Source: Eledone cirrhosa
Lineage: Eukaryota > Mollusca > Cephalopoda > Octopoda > Eledonidae
DNA: 64,000 bases
Direction: 5' to 3'
Assembly (NCBI GenBank): GCA_964016885.1
Contig: OZ024740.1
Span: forward strand, 199,044,082 to 199,108,081
Under the pieces are notes generated by a model that saw nothing but the letters and a program-made list of their open reading frames with translations, searched no databases and had not been told where the DNA came from. How positions within the stretch are numbered: the first letter of the stretch is position 1; every line of letters begins with the position of its first letter. Shown piece after piece: positions 22,431-33,669 of the stretch. The translations under genes and the position numbers were made by a program.

Positions 22431-23414
22431 GGAGACATTTTATGGAGCTTAAAAAAGACACTTGTGAGCAAGGTAGTGTCTAAACAACTTTGATAAATAA
22501 ATTTTAAAGGATATAGGAGATTCGAAAAAAGGAAAGGAACGGGAGAAAAATAAGGAAGATGAAGAAAGGAAAAAGAGAAAAGACGGAAAGGATAACGGAG
22601 GAAGATTATAAGAAGGAGAAAGGAGAGAGAAAGAGAGAGGAGAGAAAAGAGAGAGAGATAAACATTTAAACTGAGAACCGCTGTCTCACACAGAGAAATG
22701 ACTGAAAAAAACGGTTGTAAAATTTATAAATAAATTAAATGAATTAATAAGGTTTTAAATTTAAAAGTTAATGAGGTTTATGGATGATGATGCTTATGAT
22801 TACAGATATAGAAATTACGTATACTATTTATTTAGGGTTTAAATAGTGAAGGATTTATTAAGAAGTGCAAACATTTATTTAAAAAGTATTAAGATAAAAT
22901 AAAGTGAAATATCAAAATAAAGTTAGATGATTTATAAGCATAGCAGACGATATAGGGTCCTAGCGTGTTTCAATAGATTGTAATATAAAAGTTAATTATT
23001 GAAGTTTATGCAAGCATGAAAGAGAGAAAAACGAAAAAATACGAGGAAGAAAAAAACATTACGTCAAAAATTTGTTTCCAAAATTCACCTAATGCTAATA
23101 TTAATAGATTTGAGGTAAAATTTGGGAAATATAGCTACTAAAAAGTAATGTTGAGAAAAAATGATATAAGGATGAACTATTTAAAACAAAAATTTGGTAT
23201 CGCCAAGAAGAAATTTGCTATAGTAAATTAAAAGGTTTAAAAAACTACAAAAAATTATTAAAAGAAATTAAAAAAATTAAACAATTCGCGGACTAAAAAT
23301 GTTATAGTATGAATGAACTTTATTAGAATGCAGTGAAATATGGTAGAAAAAGGGATATATGTGTAAAGAAAATATATATCTGTGAGAAAGAGATTTTAAT
23401 CCTAATTATAGAGA

Positions 23415-23805
23415 AAGATATTAGCTATATACTTAGTGAAATGACCTTAGCGATTTATGGATGCAAAGCGAAAATAAATCTGTGCGTCTGTTTATTATAG
23501 AATTTAAATTAGAGATAATGGTAAATTTTTCGCTAGGCATAAATTACAAGTTCTGGATAGGGAAGCATTAACATAAGGAGAAGCGTTGCAAATTTTTCTC
23601 CAAGAACTTTTGTAATTAATGTTTTTGTCTTTTAAGGACCAGATGAGTTCTGAGAGAGCAGTGTTTGTTCTTTTAGGTGGGTATTTAAAAGATGAAGAAT
23701 GGTTATATAATCTCGCCTTAAAGGAAGTAGAAGGAAAGCCGAAGTAGGTGTAAGAATTGGTGCTAGTTATCACCTTACATACGTATACTAAATTCTTGTC
23801 GAGAC
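23415..23805 (-). pseudogene. PLE-A GIY-YIG endonuclease end, left arm
   Basis: The minus-strand frame from 23773 reads TNSYTYFGFPSTSFKARLYN and SSFKYPPKRTNTALSELIWS, matching the GIY-YIG domain of the complete copy at 52.8-53.2 kb. It ends in a region equivalent to the C-terminus (CNLCLAKNLPLSLI) with a shifted frame. Only this domain is present. Confidence 0.75.
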
Positions 23806-23833
23806 AGTGATAGTAATAACAACATTAGGCCCG

Positions 23834-24430
23834 ATGTCAATGTAAACTCTAGGCAAGTCTCCTTAAATACAAATACGACGTCAAACGTAATTTCATTGAA
23901 TGCTTCTAATACTAATCTAAATCAGGAAACATTAGCACCTCTTGTAGGTAATTTCTCCAATACAATTCCTTCTATAAATAACTCTGGGCCACTTGTAAAT
24001 AACTCTATTAATAACATTAATCGTAAATGCAATTGCCTTAATGTCCTCTTAATAATCAGTCTCGACAAGAATTTAGTATACGTATGTAAGGTGATAAATA
24101 GCACCAATTCTTACACCTACTTCGGCTCTACTTCTACTTCCTTTAAGGCGGGATTAACCATTCTTCATTTTTTAAATACGCACCTAAAAGAACTAACACT
24201 ACTCTCTCAGAACACATCTGGTCCTTAAAAGACAAAAACATTAATTACAAAATTTCTGGGAGAAAAATTTGCAACGCTTCTCCTTATTTTAATGCTTCCC
24301 TATCCAGAACTGGTAATTTATGCCTAGCGGAAAAAATTACCATTATCTCTATTTTGAATTCTATAATAAATAGACGCACAGATTTATTTTCGCTGTGCAT
24401 CCATAAAACGCTTAGGTCATTTCACTAAGT
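23834..24430 (+). pseudogene. PLE-A linker and GIY-YIG fragment, right arm
   Basis: The frame from 23896 shows NQETLAPLVGNFSNTIPSIN, NRKCNC and LVYVCKVINSTNSYTYFGST. These are the Asn-rich linker, the zinc-binding Cys motif (reduced, with the middle cysteines lost) and the GIY-YIG start. A frameshift after about 24150 (FKAGLTILHF) breaks it, and later parts continue in another frame to about 24430. Confidence 0.75.
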
Positions 24431-25449
24431 ATATAACTAAAATCTTACTCTATAATTAGGATTAAAATCTCTTTCTCACAGAAATATATTTTCTTTACAC
24501 ATATATCCCTTTTTCTACCATATTTCACTGCATTCTAATAAAGTTCATTCATACTATAACATTTTTGGTCCGCGAATTGTTTAATTTTTTAATTTCTTTT
24601 AATAATTTTTTGTAATTTTTTTAACCTTTTAATTCACTATAGCAAATTTCTTCTTGGCGATACAAAATATTTGTTTTAAATAGTTCATCTTTATATCATT
24701 TCTTCTCAACATTACTTTTTAGTAGCTATATTTCCCACATTTTACCTCAGATCTATTAATATTAGCATTAGGTGAATTTTGTAAACAAATTTTTGACGTA
24801 ATGTTTTTTTCTTCCTCGTATTTTTTCGTTTTTCTCTCTTTCCATGCTTGTATAAATTTAAATAATTAATTTTTATATTACAATCTATTGAAACACACTA
24901 GGACCCTATATCGTCTTCTATGCTTATAAATTATCTAACTTTATTTTCATTCACCTTATCTTATTTCACTTTATTTTATCTTAATAATACTTTTTTAATA
25001 AATGTTTGCACTTCTTAATAAATCCTTCACTATTTAAACCCTAAATAAATAGTATGCGTAATTTCTATATCTGTAATCATAAGCATCATCATCCATAAAC
25101 CTCATTAACTTTTAAATTTAAAACCTTATTAATTTATTTAATTTATTTATAAGTTTTACAACAGTTTTTTTTCAGTCATTTCTCTGTGTGAGACAGCGGT
25201 TCTCAGTTTAAATGTTTATATATCTCTCTCTTTTCTCTCCCCTCTCTTTCTCTCTCCTTCCTCCTTCTTATAATCTTCCTCCGTTATCCTGTCCTTCTTT
25301 TCGCTTTTTTCTTTCTTCGTCTTCTTTACTTTTCTCCCCTTCCTTTCCTTTTTTCGAATCTCCTATATCCTTTTAAATTCATTTATTAAAGTTGTTTAGA
25401 CACTACCTTGCTCACAAGTGTCTTTTTTAAGCTCCATATCATGTCTCCC

Positions 25450-25520
25450 TATTTTATCTGATGAGAACGCAAATATCGTCCCTGGATGATATTTGTTTTT
25501 GAAATGCGCATAATAAAATG
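25450..25520 (+). ncRNA. Hammerhead ribozyme, family A, intact
   Basis: CUGAUGA lies at 25458-25464 and GAAA at 25501-25504. Stem II runs through the 36 bases between, with CAAAUAUC/GAUAUUUG as its solid part. Stem III is the minimal pair AU/AU around tetraloop GCGC, and the cleavage triplet AUA ends at 25512. Stem I is seven perfect pairs (AUUUUAU 25451-25457 with AUAAAAU 25513-25519). A two-pair stem III is the form described for PLE hammerheads, which are thought to work best as dimers. Confidence 0.88.
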
Positions 25521-25639
25521 CATGGAACTTTTTTAACCATCCATTAATTTCTTCTTATATATACTCCAGTCCAATAAACTGTTGATTGCTACTTATCCGA
25601 TATTTGCATTGCTTTATTGTGCTACAATAAAACTCAACT

Positions 25640-25640
25640 C

Positions 25641-25723
<83 letters not shown>

Positions 25724-25922
25724 TTCACCATGTTTAAATATACATCCTCTTTATAATAATATATAGTAGCTACAAGACCTGTAGTAGAATTAATCTAGTC
25801 CGGTTCTCACCTTCCATTTATACGACAAACTGTTCCTTGCTCTCTTCCAACAGAATTCAGGAATTCAGTCAATCTAATATAACTGTAAAATGTTCTTCCT
25901 GTGATTTGTTTGTTTCATTTAT

Positions 25923-25980
<58 letters not shown>
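25640..25980. repeat. Two (ta)n tracts with a short unique spacer
   Basis: Dinucleotide runs lie at 25645-25719 and 25927-25980. Between them are about 200 bp with no recognised feature. Confidence 0.9.
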
Positions 25981-25981
<1 letters not shown>

Positions 25982-26047
25982 GTTGGTAGACATCCGTAAG
26001 ATCAAGAAAACAGTGCTCAATCTGTTGGAAGAGAGCTGAATTAGTGT

Positions 26048-26089
26048 AAACAAAGTTTCGTACACAAGTGTATGAAACTTTGTTTACTC
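26048..26089. repeat. Short near-perfect hairpin
   Basis: gtaaacaaagttt at the left and aaactttgtttac at the right, with an imperfectly paired cgtacacaagtgtatg centre, form a hairpin with a stem of about 18 bp just before the Helitron-like end. Confidence 0.85.
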
Positions 26090-26099
26090 TATATATATA

Positions 26100-26680
26100 C
26101 TAGCTGACGTACCCAGCCTCGCCCGTGTAAACAGATGATAAGAGAAGACAGGTAAAAGAGAAAATGACTGCATTGGATGTTTGTCTGGTTACAGTATGAG
26201 GCGGGTCTGTGGTCTCTGTGTGATACAAAAAACATAAAATAAAATTCCAGATATAGCAGATTCTTCGTTGTACCGTTTGTGCATAGGATATGAACAATTC
26301 TAGGTGCTCCCACCTAGAATAGTGACCTCTAGGAGATGGTTCATCTTCTGCCTGACTGTAAAACGTGTATCATTGCATAGACGTGGTTGTTCCACGTTTC
26401 TCAAAAGGATGATGGAAGTTCCAATCTTTTATATTATATGTAGATATAGATATAGATAATTAATATAAATGATGATGCTCAGCCAGTTCGTCTTCAACCA
26501 TCGCAGCACGCCGTCGCTGCTTGGCTCCAGTGTTTCGTTGGGTATGTTCAGCCGGCTCCTCTTCATTCATGGCGGCACGTCTTCGCCTCTGAAGTTCCGC
26601 GTTCCGATGGCGCTGTTCGGCCCGTTTTTCTTCATTGCTGGCTGCACGCCGTCGCCGCTGTAGTTCACTGCTTGATCAAG
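26100..26680 (-). mobile_element. Helitron-like remnant (minus strand)
   Basis: Its minus-strand 3' end reads gggcgaggctgggtacgtca then gctagt, which fits the CTRR (ctag, 26103-26100) end inserted before T, a common invertebrate Helitron end form. Inside, the minus strand at 26665-26463 encodes three copies of a repeat like ELQRRRRAASNEEKRAEQRH, an Arg/Glu-rich tandem repeat seen in the N-terminal part of Helitron-associated proteins. No helicase or Rep motif is visible, and no terminal hairpin was found. Confidence 0.5.
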
Positions 26681-26699
26681 TCGAATTGCTTTTATTATC

Positions 26700-27550
26700 A
26701 GTATTCATTTAGAGCAATTGTCAAAAAATGACACAATAATAAATATAAAAGATGTCCGTCAATGTAAAAAAGGGTCCCTATTTACTCCCTTCACAACTCT
26801 GTATATGTTAGACCGCCATACAGGCACACAAACAGATAAACTGCGTGGCGATTGTGGAACGCCGAACACATACACGCATGGAAACGCGCGCACGCACACA
26901 CTCCCACATGTTGATAGTTTTTACTTTCTGTGGAATGCTGCACGCACTCACACACACATAAACATACACGCACGTACACACACCCGCACACATGTTAATA
27001 GTTATTGCTTTCCTTACCCTCTTATTTCCACACACATCACACACACACACACATGTCTCTACACTGACACATATGCATAGGGTATCCAACACAGCGTTCA
27101 CACTCTCCCCTCTCACACCCTCATTGGCATTATGCATATTAATTTCTGTTTGGCGTCGTTGAGGTGGGTGGAGTCGTTTGAAATCTATGAACCAATGATA
27201 ATCGAGAATTATGACACAGGGAATACTGACATTGTTCAAATTAATATATAGATTAATATATAGATATCACTGGCAAAATAATGTTAACGTGATACCAAAG
27301 TTAATATTAATATTAACTAGCAATAGTAATGTTAATGGGGATACCAAAGTTAATATTCATATATTTATAGTAGGGCATAAACAAAACCGAGCGATAATGA
27401 AATATATTAGGGGAAGACTTTTAATACAACATGAATCTATGAATGATATAAATCATTTGATAAGTACGAGAGACAACTCTGTTACCAGGTTCCAGGATAT
27501 TGGACCTCTTCATTGAGCTATAGATTTCTCTCTTTTTGTCTTTGTCAATG
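26700..27550. repeat. (ca)n-rich imperfect microsatellite and unassigned flank
   Basis: From about 26820 to 27065 there are many cacaca and cacgca blocks, with two diverged copies of a piece around cacatgttgatagttttta / cacatgttaatagttattgc. The rest, to 27550, shows short repeated gttaatatt elements (27295-27360) and nothing coding. Confidence 0.6.
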
Positions 27551-27559
27551 AGACATCGG

Positions 27560-27665
27560 ATACAATGCTTCAATGCTTCGCGGTATTCGTTAGGGCTCTC
27601 TACTATGTGAGTTCACATCACACTGAAGTCACCTTTGCATTTCATCTTTTGAGGTCAATAAACAA
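27560..27665 (+). repeat. Degraded tRNA-derived SINE (OK-like)
   Basis: The pieces gtgagttcacatcacactga (a mutated B box) and tgcatttcatcttttgaggt (body) align in order with the full-length copies. Its tail is lost. Confidence 0.55.
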
Positions 27666-28145
27666 ATGAACGTACTGTGAGGAAATCATTTTCTATATCA
27701 CTTAAACGTTTTCACATTTTATCTGGAATAAATTGTGTGTTAAAATCTGAAAAAAAGGATAAAACCCACCTGTTTCAAATGCCTGGAATATAATCATAAC
27801 CTCACCCCAACGAGTGGATCTGAATTGAAGGGCCTATGGATGGATGAATGGGTGTTCACGCCAATGCAGCAATAATATAATCATTAATTCATATTATTGT
27901 ACACTGACTACTGTGGAATAACAGATAGAATATGTTAACTCTCATACTCACGCCAACAGGTATGCAACGCCCATCAAACGAAAATAAAATAACAAATGAA
28001 CATGTTGTTCAGCTAATTGATACTAATTACATTATCCTAGACATAATTTGGATTTGAATTTAAAATTAAAAAAACAAACCAGATAAATTAAAATGACTAC
28101 ATGTCTAATTAACGATGTGAATACTAAATTTAGAAACTAAACGTG

Positions 28146-28146
<1 letters not shown>
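27666..28146. other. Unassigned intergenic DNA
   Basis: No feature was recognised on either strand. Confidence 0.5.
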
Positions 28147-28225
<79 letters not shown>

Positions 28226-28440
28226 ATAAATAAAGTATCGATACAAATTATAGATACTTTGAGTGTGGGTATGGGTGAGTTTGCGTGGTGTACACACACA
28301 CCTACACACACACACAATACATACATACATACATTCACACACACAGGCCTCTGTGTGTGTGTATCTGTGTGTGTGTGTGTGTGTATACACGCACCACCAT
28401 AGAAATAAATATATAATTCACACAAGCACACACATACATC
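28147..28440. repeat. (ta)n and (ca)/(tg)n microsatellites
   Basis: A (ta)n run of about 38 units spans 28147-28222. ac- and tg-rich blocks (28290-28440), with a palindromic switch from ac to tg, follow. Confidence 0.9.
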
Positions 28441-28505
28441 TATATATTCACTTATGTACATGCATAACCTTTTATACATCATTGTTTTGGATGCACAGTT
28501 TTTAG

Positions 28506-28811
28506 TTATAGTGATTCTGGAATATAGCTTCGTGGATTGTATCTTGTATTAAGTATTTGCCACTGTGTATTCCGATTTTCAATATTTCTGATGGTTGAGT
28601 ACATAAGTCCTTTGAGGCTACCCTCACCACTGATTTCAACCTGCGGAATATCTCTTAACAGTGACACAAGTGTTATTTTAGTTTTGCTTTTCATGTAGCG
28701 TTTAACCAATGATGGGAGAGGAATTTCCATTTCCTTTTCAAGGCATTCACAATTTTTAACCGACGTGAGACCTGGTACAAACACTTTTAAGGTGATATAT
28801 ATTTCATACAT
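28506..28811 (-). CDS. Hypothetical 101-residue frame
   Basis: An open frame on the minus strand with ordinary amino-acid composition (LPSLVKRYMKSKTKITLVSL, IPQVEISGEGSLKGLMYS). It has no transmembrane segment and no recognised domain, and it overlaps no microsatellite. It could be an exon or a fragment of an unrecognised repeat protein. Upstream of the ATG the sequence is AT-rich with no clear splice acceptor. I list it because its composition is less biased than most chance frames here. Confidence 0.25.
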   Translation of the reverse strand: MYEIYITLKVFVPGLTSVKNCECLEKEMEIPLPSLVKRYMKSKTKITLVSLLRDIPQVEISGEGSLKGLMYSTIRNIENRNTQWQILNTRYNPRSYIPESL

Positions 28812-29196
28812 TAGAAAACATTGTGGGATATTTCACAAAATATCTTCGTCAAATGCAATTATACATTAAGCAACACAAACTTGTCTTAGAAGCCTCCACA
28901 TACGAGGCCGTAAATATTTCACTTTTATATGTTATAAGGGAGATTTTGCAGTATAATTAGATCAAACAGGGAGTGGGGTTGGCATATCGATGTTATATTC
29001 TTTTAACTTTAATATACATGCATCCGATGGCATCATCGATTACTACGCCCTGTTTTTGGTGTGACCGGAGATGTGTAAAGATGGTCACAACCTTAATAAT
29101 TCACAGCGAAGGCCTTTAGATCCTGTTTCATAAATATCCCGTATGCTATTCAATATATAATACGTACATTTATATGTATACCATTGTGTAGCAGCA

Positions 29197-29256
<60 letters not shown>

Positions 29257-29765
29257 TTGTGCATGTGTGCGTACATATGAGCAAAAGGCAAGAGAAATAG
29301 GATAGCAAAGGACACAGTGTAATGAAGAAATATATTCTCAGTTTTGGGCTTGATATAGTAGAAACATTTTTACCATTTCGGACGTTTGTCTTTCACCAGA
29401 AAATAGAATAAGAAATAGAAATATGGAGGAGGGTGGGCAGTAGCAGAAACGAAAAAAAATTCTTGCAGAAAAAAAGGGCCATTCATGTGGCTTTTTCTTG
29501 GAGAACTGTTGATTCTGGCGTAACCTATAAGTTGTAAATATATATGTATACGTTTGCGTGCGTCGGTTTATTGTTATATGAGGGTTCCAACAAATATGCG
29601 CTCCCCCGGGCCCCCTAGGTCTAAATCTGTCCCTAGTACTGACGGTAGTCAACACATGATTTAGAAATATCAACATAAGAAGTATTATTACATATGTAAT
29701 ATTTCTGACATCATGTAGTCAAAATACTTATGCCGCAGTATGTGATTATGAATTGCTGATTGAAC
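28812..29765. other. Unassigned DNA with a (ta)n tract
   Basis: A (ta)n run lies at 29200-29256. The piece near 29600 (ctcccccgggccccctaggt) is GC-rich and stands out, probably from an unrecognised dispersed repeat. No gene was recognised. Confidence 0.5.
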
Positions 29766-29772
29766 ACCATTG

Positions 29773-29952
29773 TGGATTGGCAATATCGGTAGAGAGTCGG
29801 ACACCATGCTTTGAAGAATAGAGTTACGTCCCTTTATGATCTGAGTTCAAATCCCGCCGTGGTTAACTTTGCCTTTCATCCTTACGGGGTCGATAAAATA
29901 AAGTACCAGTAATGCACTGGGTAATTGCTGGCCTTGTGCCAAAAAGTAGAAA
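29773..29952 (+). repeat. Full-length tRNA-derived SINE (OK-like)
   Basis: The head is ttggcaatatcggtagagag, with B box ctgagttcaaatcccgccgt, body cttacggggtcgataaaata and tail gctggccttgtgccaaaaag. It is very close to the copy at 18197. Confidence 0.9.
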
Positions 29953-30839
29953 GAATTATTTTACTAAGAAGAACTTACTATTGAATCCCGAAGACTCTTG
30001 TCACGGTATGTTTTCGATCTACTATGTTATTCAACCTTGAGGCGTTCTTTGATTTATTTCATCGTATGTCCCCTATTCACTAGCATTAATGAATTATATA
30101 AAGCAATGCAATTCTCCAAGTGAAAAATACGTATTCTGAACTTTGTGTCATCAAAGCAATTTCTCTCGACTGGCCCTTCAAATTGTTTCTCACGTTCAGA
30201 ATAAGAAATATGTCTACTTTCGGAACCGCCTTCAATAAATCTCCTCTTCAGCAAAATACCCATTCTCGAACCATCGTATTTTAGAATCACAGTGTTAAAT
30301 TGGTCAGTAAAGTTAATTGAAAAACACAAGCAAATCAATAGTGTTGGATACCGGGTCTATATTTTATTCACTTCCTCCATCCTAATTACAACTTTCATCT
30401 TCACTTATGGCAATGTTTTCTTTCCATAGCAACCTATCTGAACCCAATACGGATATTTTCAAGATTGTTTCCATTGACGGATAGGATTTGTTTGCATTAT
30501 TGGAAATGTCCGAAAAACTATTACGATAACACTTGTACTAATATATATTATTTTGTAGAATCTTACTGAGTTAAGGCTTTACCTAAAACGATCTCCATAC
30601 AACATCTAATTTTTAAAGGCCTCGATTGCAATGCATACTAGTCAAACAAATTCTTACATTTAATTCTTATGTTTTTCATTATTTATATCAAAACATTAAA
30701 TTGATACCAGCCCGTAAATTCGAAATATATATTTTCGATATTATTTGCGTATTATTTTTATTCTAGTTTCATATAACTAACTATTTAATTGATTCTATGT
30801 AAAGCTAGCTGAGAGATTTTCTTGGGGCTTGTGAACAAA
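29953..30839. other. Unassigned intergenic DNA
   Basis: A minus-strand frame at 30338-30054 (94 residues, with SRMGILLKRRFIEGGSESRH) has no known motif. Nothing else was recognised. Confidence 0.45.
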
Positions 30840-30939
30840 TCTTTTGTTCATACCTTCAATTTACCAACCAAAAGTTCGGCCAATTTGAAAAGAAAAGTGC
30901 GGAAGAATGAAACCAACAGTAATACTTGTTTCTACTTTT

Positions 30940-32028
30940 GTGAGGAAAAAAGAATTTTTAATTTATCCTCTGACAAAAATATCTTCGAAGCTAACGCTAA
31001 TTATTATAATAGTGCGCTATCTAGGGCTGGATATCTAGACAAAATTAGGTATACTAAGGAAACTAATCTTGGCAGAGCCTATAGTAACTCTAGTAATGTA
31101 GCTAGTGATAATCATACCACTAACAAAAGGAGGAGACCTAGATACAAAAATATCCTTTGGTACACCGCTCCCTTCTCACTTTCCGTTATAATAATATCCC
31201 TAAAAATATCTATTAATATCCCTATTAATAATATCCCTAAAAATCTTCCCTCCTTCACATATATATACCAAGATATTGAATAAGCATACTATTAAATTCT
31301 CATACTCCACTACCTCGAACATTTCTAAAATTATCTCAAGACATAATTCTAAAATATTAAAGAATAACACATATGCATCCAACCATGAGAGTCATAATAA
31401 TAACACTATAAGACGTCAATGTAAACTCTAGGCAAAATAACACAAATATAAATACGACGTCAAACATAACTTTGAGGAATACATCAAATAGTAATGTAAA
31501 TCTAGAAACTTTAGCACCTCATTTAGTAAATCCACCACTCCGGTTCCTAATATAATTAACCCTGGGCCACTTGCCAATAACACTGTAAATATTCTTAATC
31601 GTAAATGCAACTGCCCTATTAGAACTAATTGTCCTATTAGTAATTTCTGTCTCGATAAAGACCTAGTATATGAATGTAAAGTGGTAACCAATACCTATAC
31701 CTACATTGGCTCTACTTCTACCTCTTTTAAAGCAAGATTTTATAATCATTCTTCTTCATTTAAATATCCACTTAAAAGGACCAGCACCGCACTCTCAGAG
31801 CTTATTTGTTCCTTAAAAGACAAAAACATTAATTACGAAATTTCTTGGCGTAAAATCTACAACACATCTCCATACACCGATGCTTCTTTATCTAGTGTTT
31901 GTAATTTATGTCTAGTTGAACAATTTAGCATTATCTCGAATTTCAACTCTATAATAAATGGAAGAACAGATTTATTCGGTCTTTGCAATCATAAATTCTT
32001 CAAGACCTTTCACAAAGTATATAGCTAA
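30940..32028 (+). pseudogene. PLE-A RT thumb, linker and GIY-YIG endonuclease, broken
   Basis: Residues FNLSSDKNIFEANANYYNSA and PRYKNILWYTAPFSLS match the thumb part of the complete copy. A small local duplication (repeated ataatatccctaaaaat near 31190-31235) and frame changes interrupt it. Downstream, 31681-32028 is an open GIY-YIG segment with TYIGSTSTSFKARFYNHSSS and the CNLCLVEQF end, finishing at the same relative position (FHKVYS, stop) as the copy at 53224. The zinc-binding Cys cluster is seen before it (NRKCNCPIRTNCPISNFCLD). Confidence 0.8.
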
Positions 32029-32864
32029 TATCCTGTAACTTTTCCCACGAATAACGGTTAATTTTTTACACATATTTTTTTACATATATATTATTTTTAC
32101 ATATATATATTTGTTTATATATTTTGTTACACATATATTTTTTTACACATATTTCATTATATTCTACAATGTATTAATTTTCTCAGCATATTTTAAGCCT
32201 TTGACCTTTTTTCGATAGCCTTAAATTTTCGCTCAAACCTTCGTAGATTTTGTAAATAAACTATGACGCCATATGTTTTTTCTACGTTTATAAACCTTTA
32301 TTTACTTGTTGATATTAAATAATAATTAAATAGTATACCCCACATATATGGATTTTTAATAGAAATTTTTAATTTTGACAAAGATAGACTATTTTTATTT
32401 TTTATTTTATTTTTATTTATTTTATATAAAAATCTTTTTTTATACTTATTTTAATTTAATTTAATTTTATTTTATTAATACATTTTTACACTTCTTAATC
32501 CAAGTTTTAGTATTTAAACCCAATATATAATAATATACCCAGTTTCTATATTTTAGACCTCTAACATTTGAATGCCATCTATAATATTCGCACATACACC
32601 TCATCAATTTACTTTTTAACCGTTATCTACAGCTGTTTTCATTTTGAATGCGTTCCTGAACAAAAGTCTCTCTCTCACTTATTTTCTTTCTCTCTGTTCC
32701 TTTTTTATTTTTTATTTTTTCTCTCCTCACTTTCTTTTTCCTTTTTCTCCTTCTTTTCTTTTTTTCTATTTTCCTGTCTTTTTCTTACTATTATATTTTC
32801 TGTCATAAGTAGGTTTTGCACTTTCTTGTTGACAAGTGTTTTTAGGCCTCATATCATGTTACCT

Positions 32865-32934
32865 TATTTTATCTGATGAGTACACAATTTTTGTCCCAGG
32901 ATAATGTTGTTTTCGAAATGCGCATAATAAAATA
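32865..32934 (+). ncRNA. Hammerhead ribozyme, family A, intact core
   Basis: CUGAUGA is at 32873-32879 and GAAA at 32915-32918. Stem III AU/AU closes GCGC, with triplet AUA ending at 32926. Stem I is seven perfect pairs (32866-32872 with 32927-32933). Stem II is longer and more mismatched than in the copy at 25450, with CACAA/UUGUU-type pairing. Confidence 0.85.
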
Positions 32935-32957
32935 TATGGAACTTCTTTAACCGTCTT

Positions 32958-32966
32958 TTAATTTCT

Positions 32967-33052
<86 letters not shown>

Positions 33053-33110
33053 CGTATATACATATATATATATATAATGTATATATATTTATATATGTAT
33101 AGAATATCTT
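32958..33110. repeat. (ta)n tract between two PLEs
   Basis: A (ta)n run spans 32971-33050, then further TA-rich sequence. It separates PLE-A from PLE-C. Confidence 0.95.
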
Positions 33111-33312
33111 AGTATCGTGAGAGAGTGGAGGTTTAAAGGGATAAGCGATACATAGAGTTAGTTGCCAAAAGGTGGTGCATTTGTGCTCAATACTTGTGCC
33201 TACAGGTTTAAATATCGGAAGCGTTAATATTTAACGGGCGACAATATAAGCAGAACGGTTACAAATGGAAGGATTAGAAAGGAGAATATATACTGTTAGG
33301 ACATGTTTATAC

Positions 33313-33362
33313 AAAAGCACCTACGTACATTTCGCCCGTAAAGGGTTTCTCAAGGGCTTACA
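33313..33362 (-). ncRNA. Hammerhead-like relic, family C
   Basis: The minus strand reads CCCUUGAGAAACCC-uuuac-GGGCGAAAUGUACGUAGG. GAAA, stem II (CCC/GGG) and a GUA triplet after a GUAC tetraloop are present. The 5' core reads UUGAGAA instead of CUGANGA. Confidence 0.5.
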
Positions 33363-33669
33363 AATCTAGAGAGTGTTCAGTACGGGACACGGGGGGGGGG
33401 GTGTGATAAACACATCACAGTTCATTCTTAGTTCAAACAGGCATGCTGTTATTGCCACAGAGCTGGGGGGAGTAACACTGGCCGGTGTTTTAATAAATGT
33501 CCCCAAATGGCTTATCCGTTCACATGATGGTTGTTTTCCATTAATATTTTATGGGTGCTACTTTTCTATTGTCCATTCGGGCCGTGTCTGAGAGGCATAG
33601 TCGGTGTACATATGTTTATTTGTGCAACCTACTCAACGGTGCGTTGTGGTTTGGTGCAGGGGGACCCAG

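Larger units (their letters stand above)
22323..25650. mobile_element. PLE family A, inverted (fold-back) pair of 3' ends
   Basis: Two copies of a Penelope-like element face each other: left arm 22323-23805 on the minus strand, right arm from about 24058 to 25557 on the plus strand, joined by about 250 bp that belongs to the right copy. Each arm contains the end of the GIY-YIG coding region, an AT-rich 3' untranslated region with a polypyrimidine tract (purine-rich at 22540-22660, pyrimidine-rich at 25210-25345), and a hammerhead motif near its tip. The right copy continues beyond the mirrored part for about 95 bases (25557-25650) into a (ta)n tract. The copies are older than those at 48-54 kb, with many more differences between the arms. 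Confidence 0.85.
30840..32957 (+). mobile_element. PLE family A, single 5'-truncated copy
   Basis: A plus-strand copy begins inside the RT-thumb coding region (about 30940), passes through the linker and GIY-YIG domain (to 32028), then an AT-rich 3' untranslated region with the polypyrimidine tract (about 32660-32790), and ends after a hammerhead at the edge of a long (ta)n tract. Unlike the other two PLE-A loci it has no inverted partner. Confidence 0.85.

Noticed and set aside
26469..26663. Plus-strand frame MMMLSQFVF... as a gene
   Set aside because: The opposite strand encodes a regular Arg/Glu repeat, which better explains the period and composition.
29338..29676. 112-codon minus-strand frame with a GC-rich start
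   Set aside because: Composition changes abruptly, no motif, and the GC-rich piece looks like a dispersed repeat.
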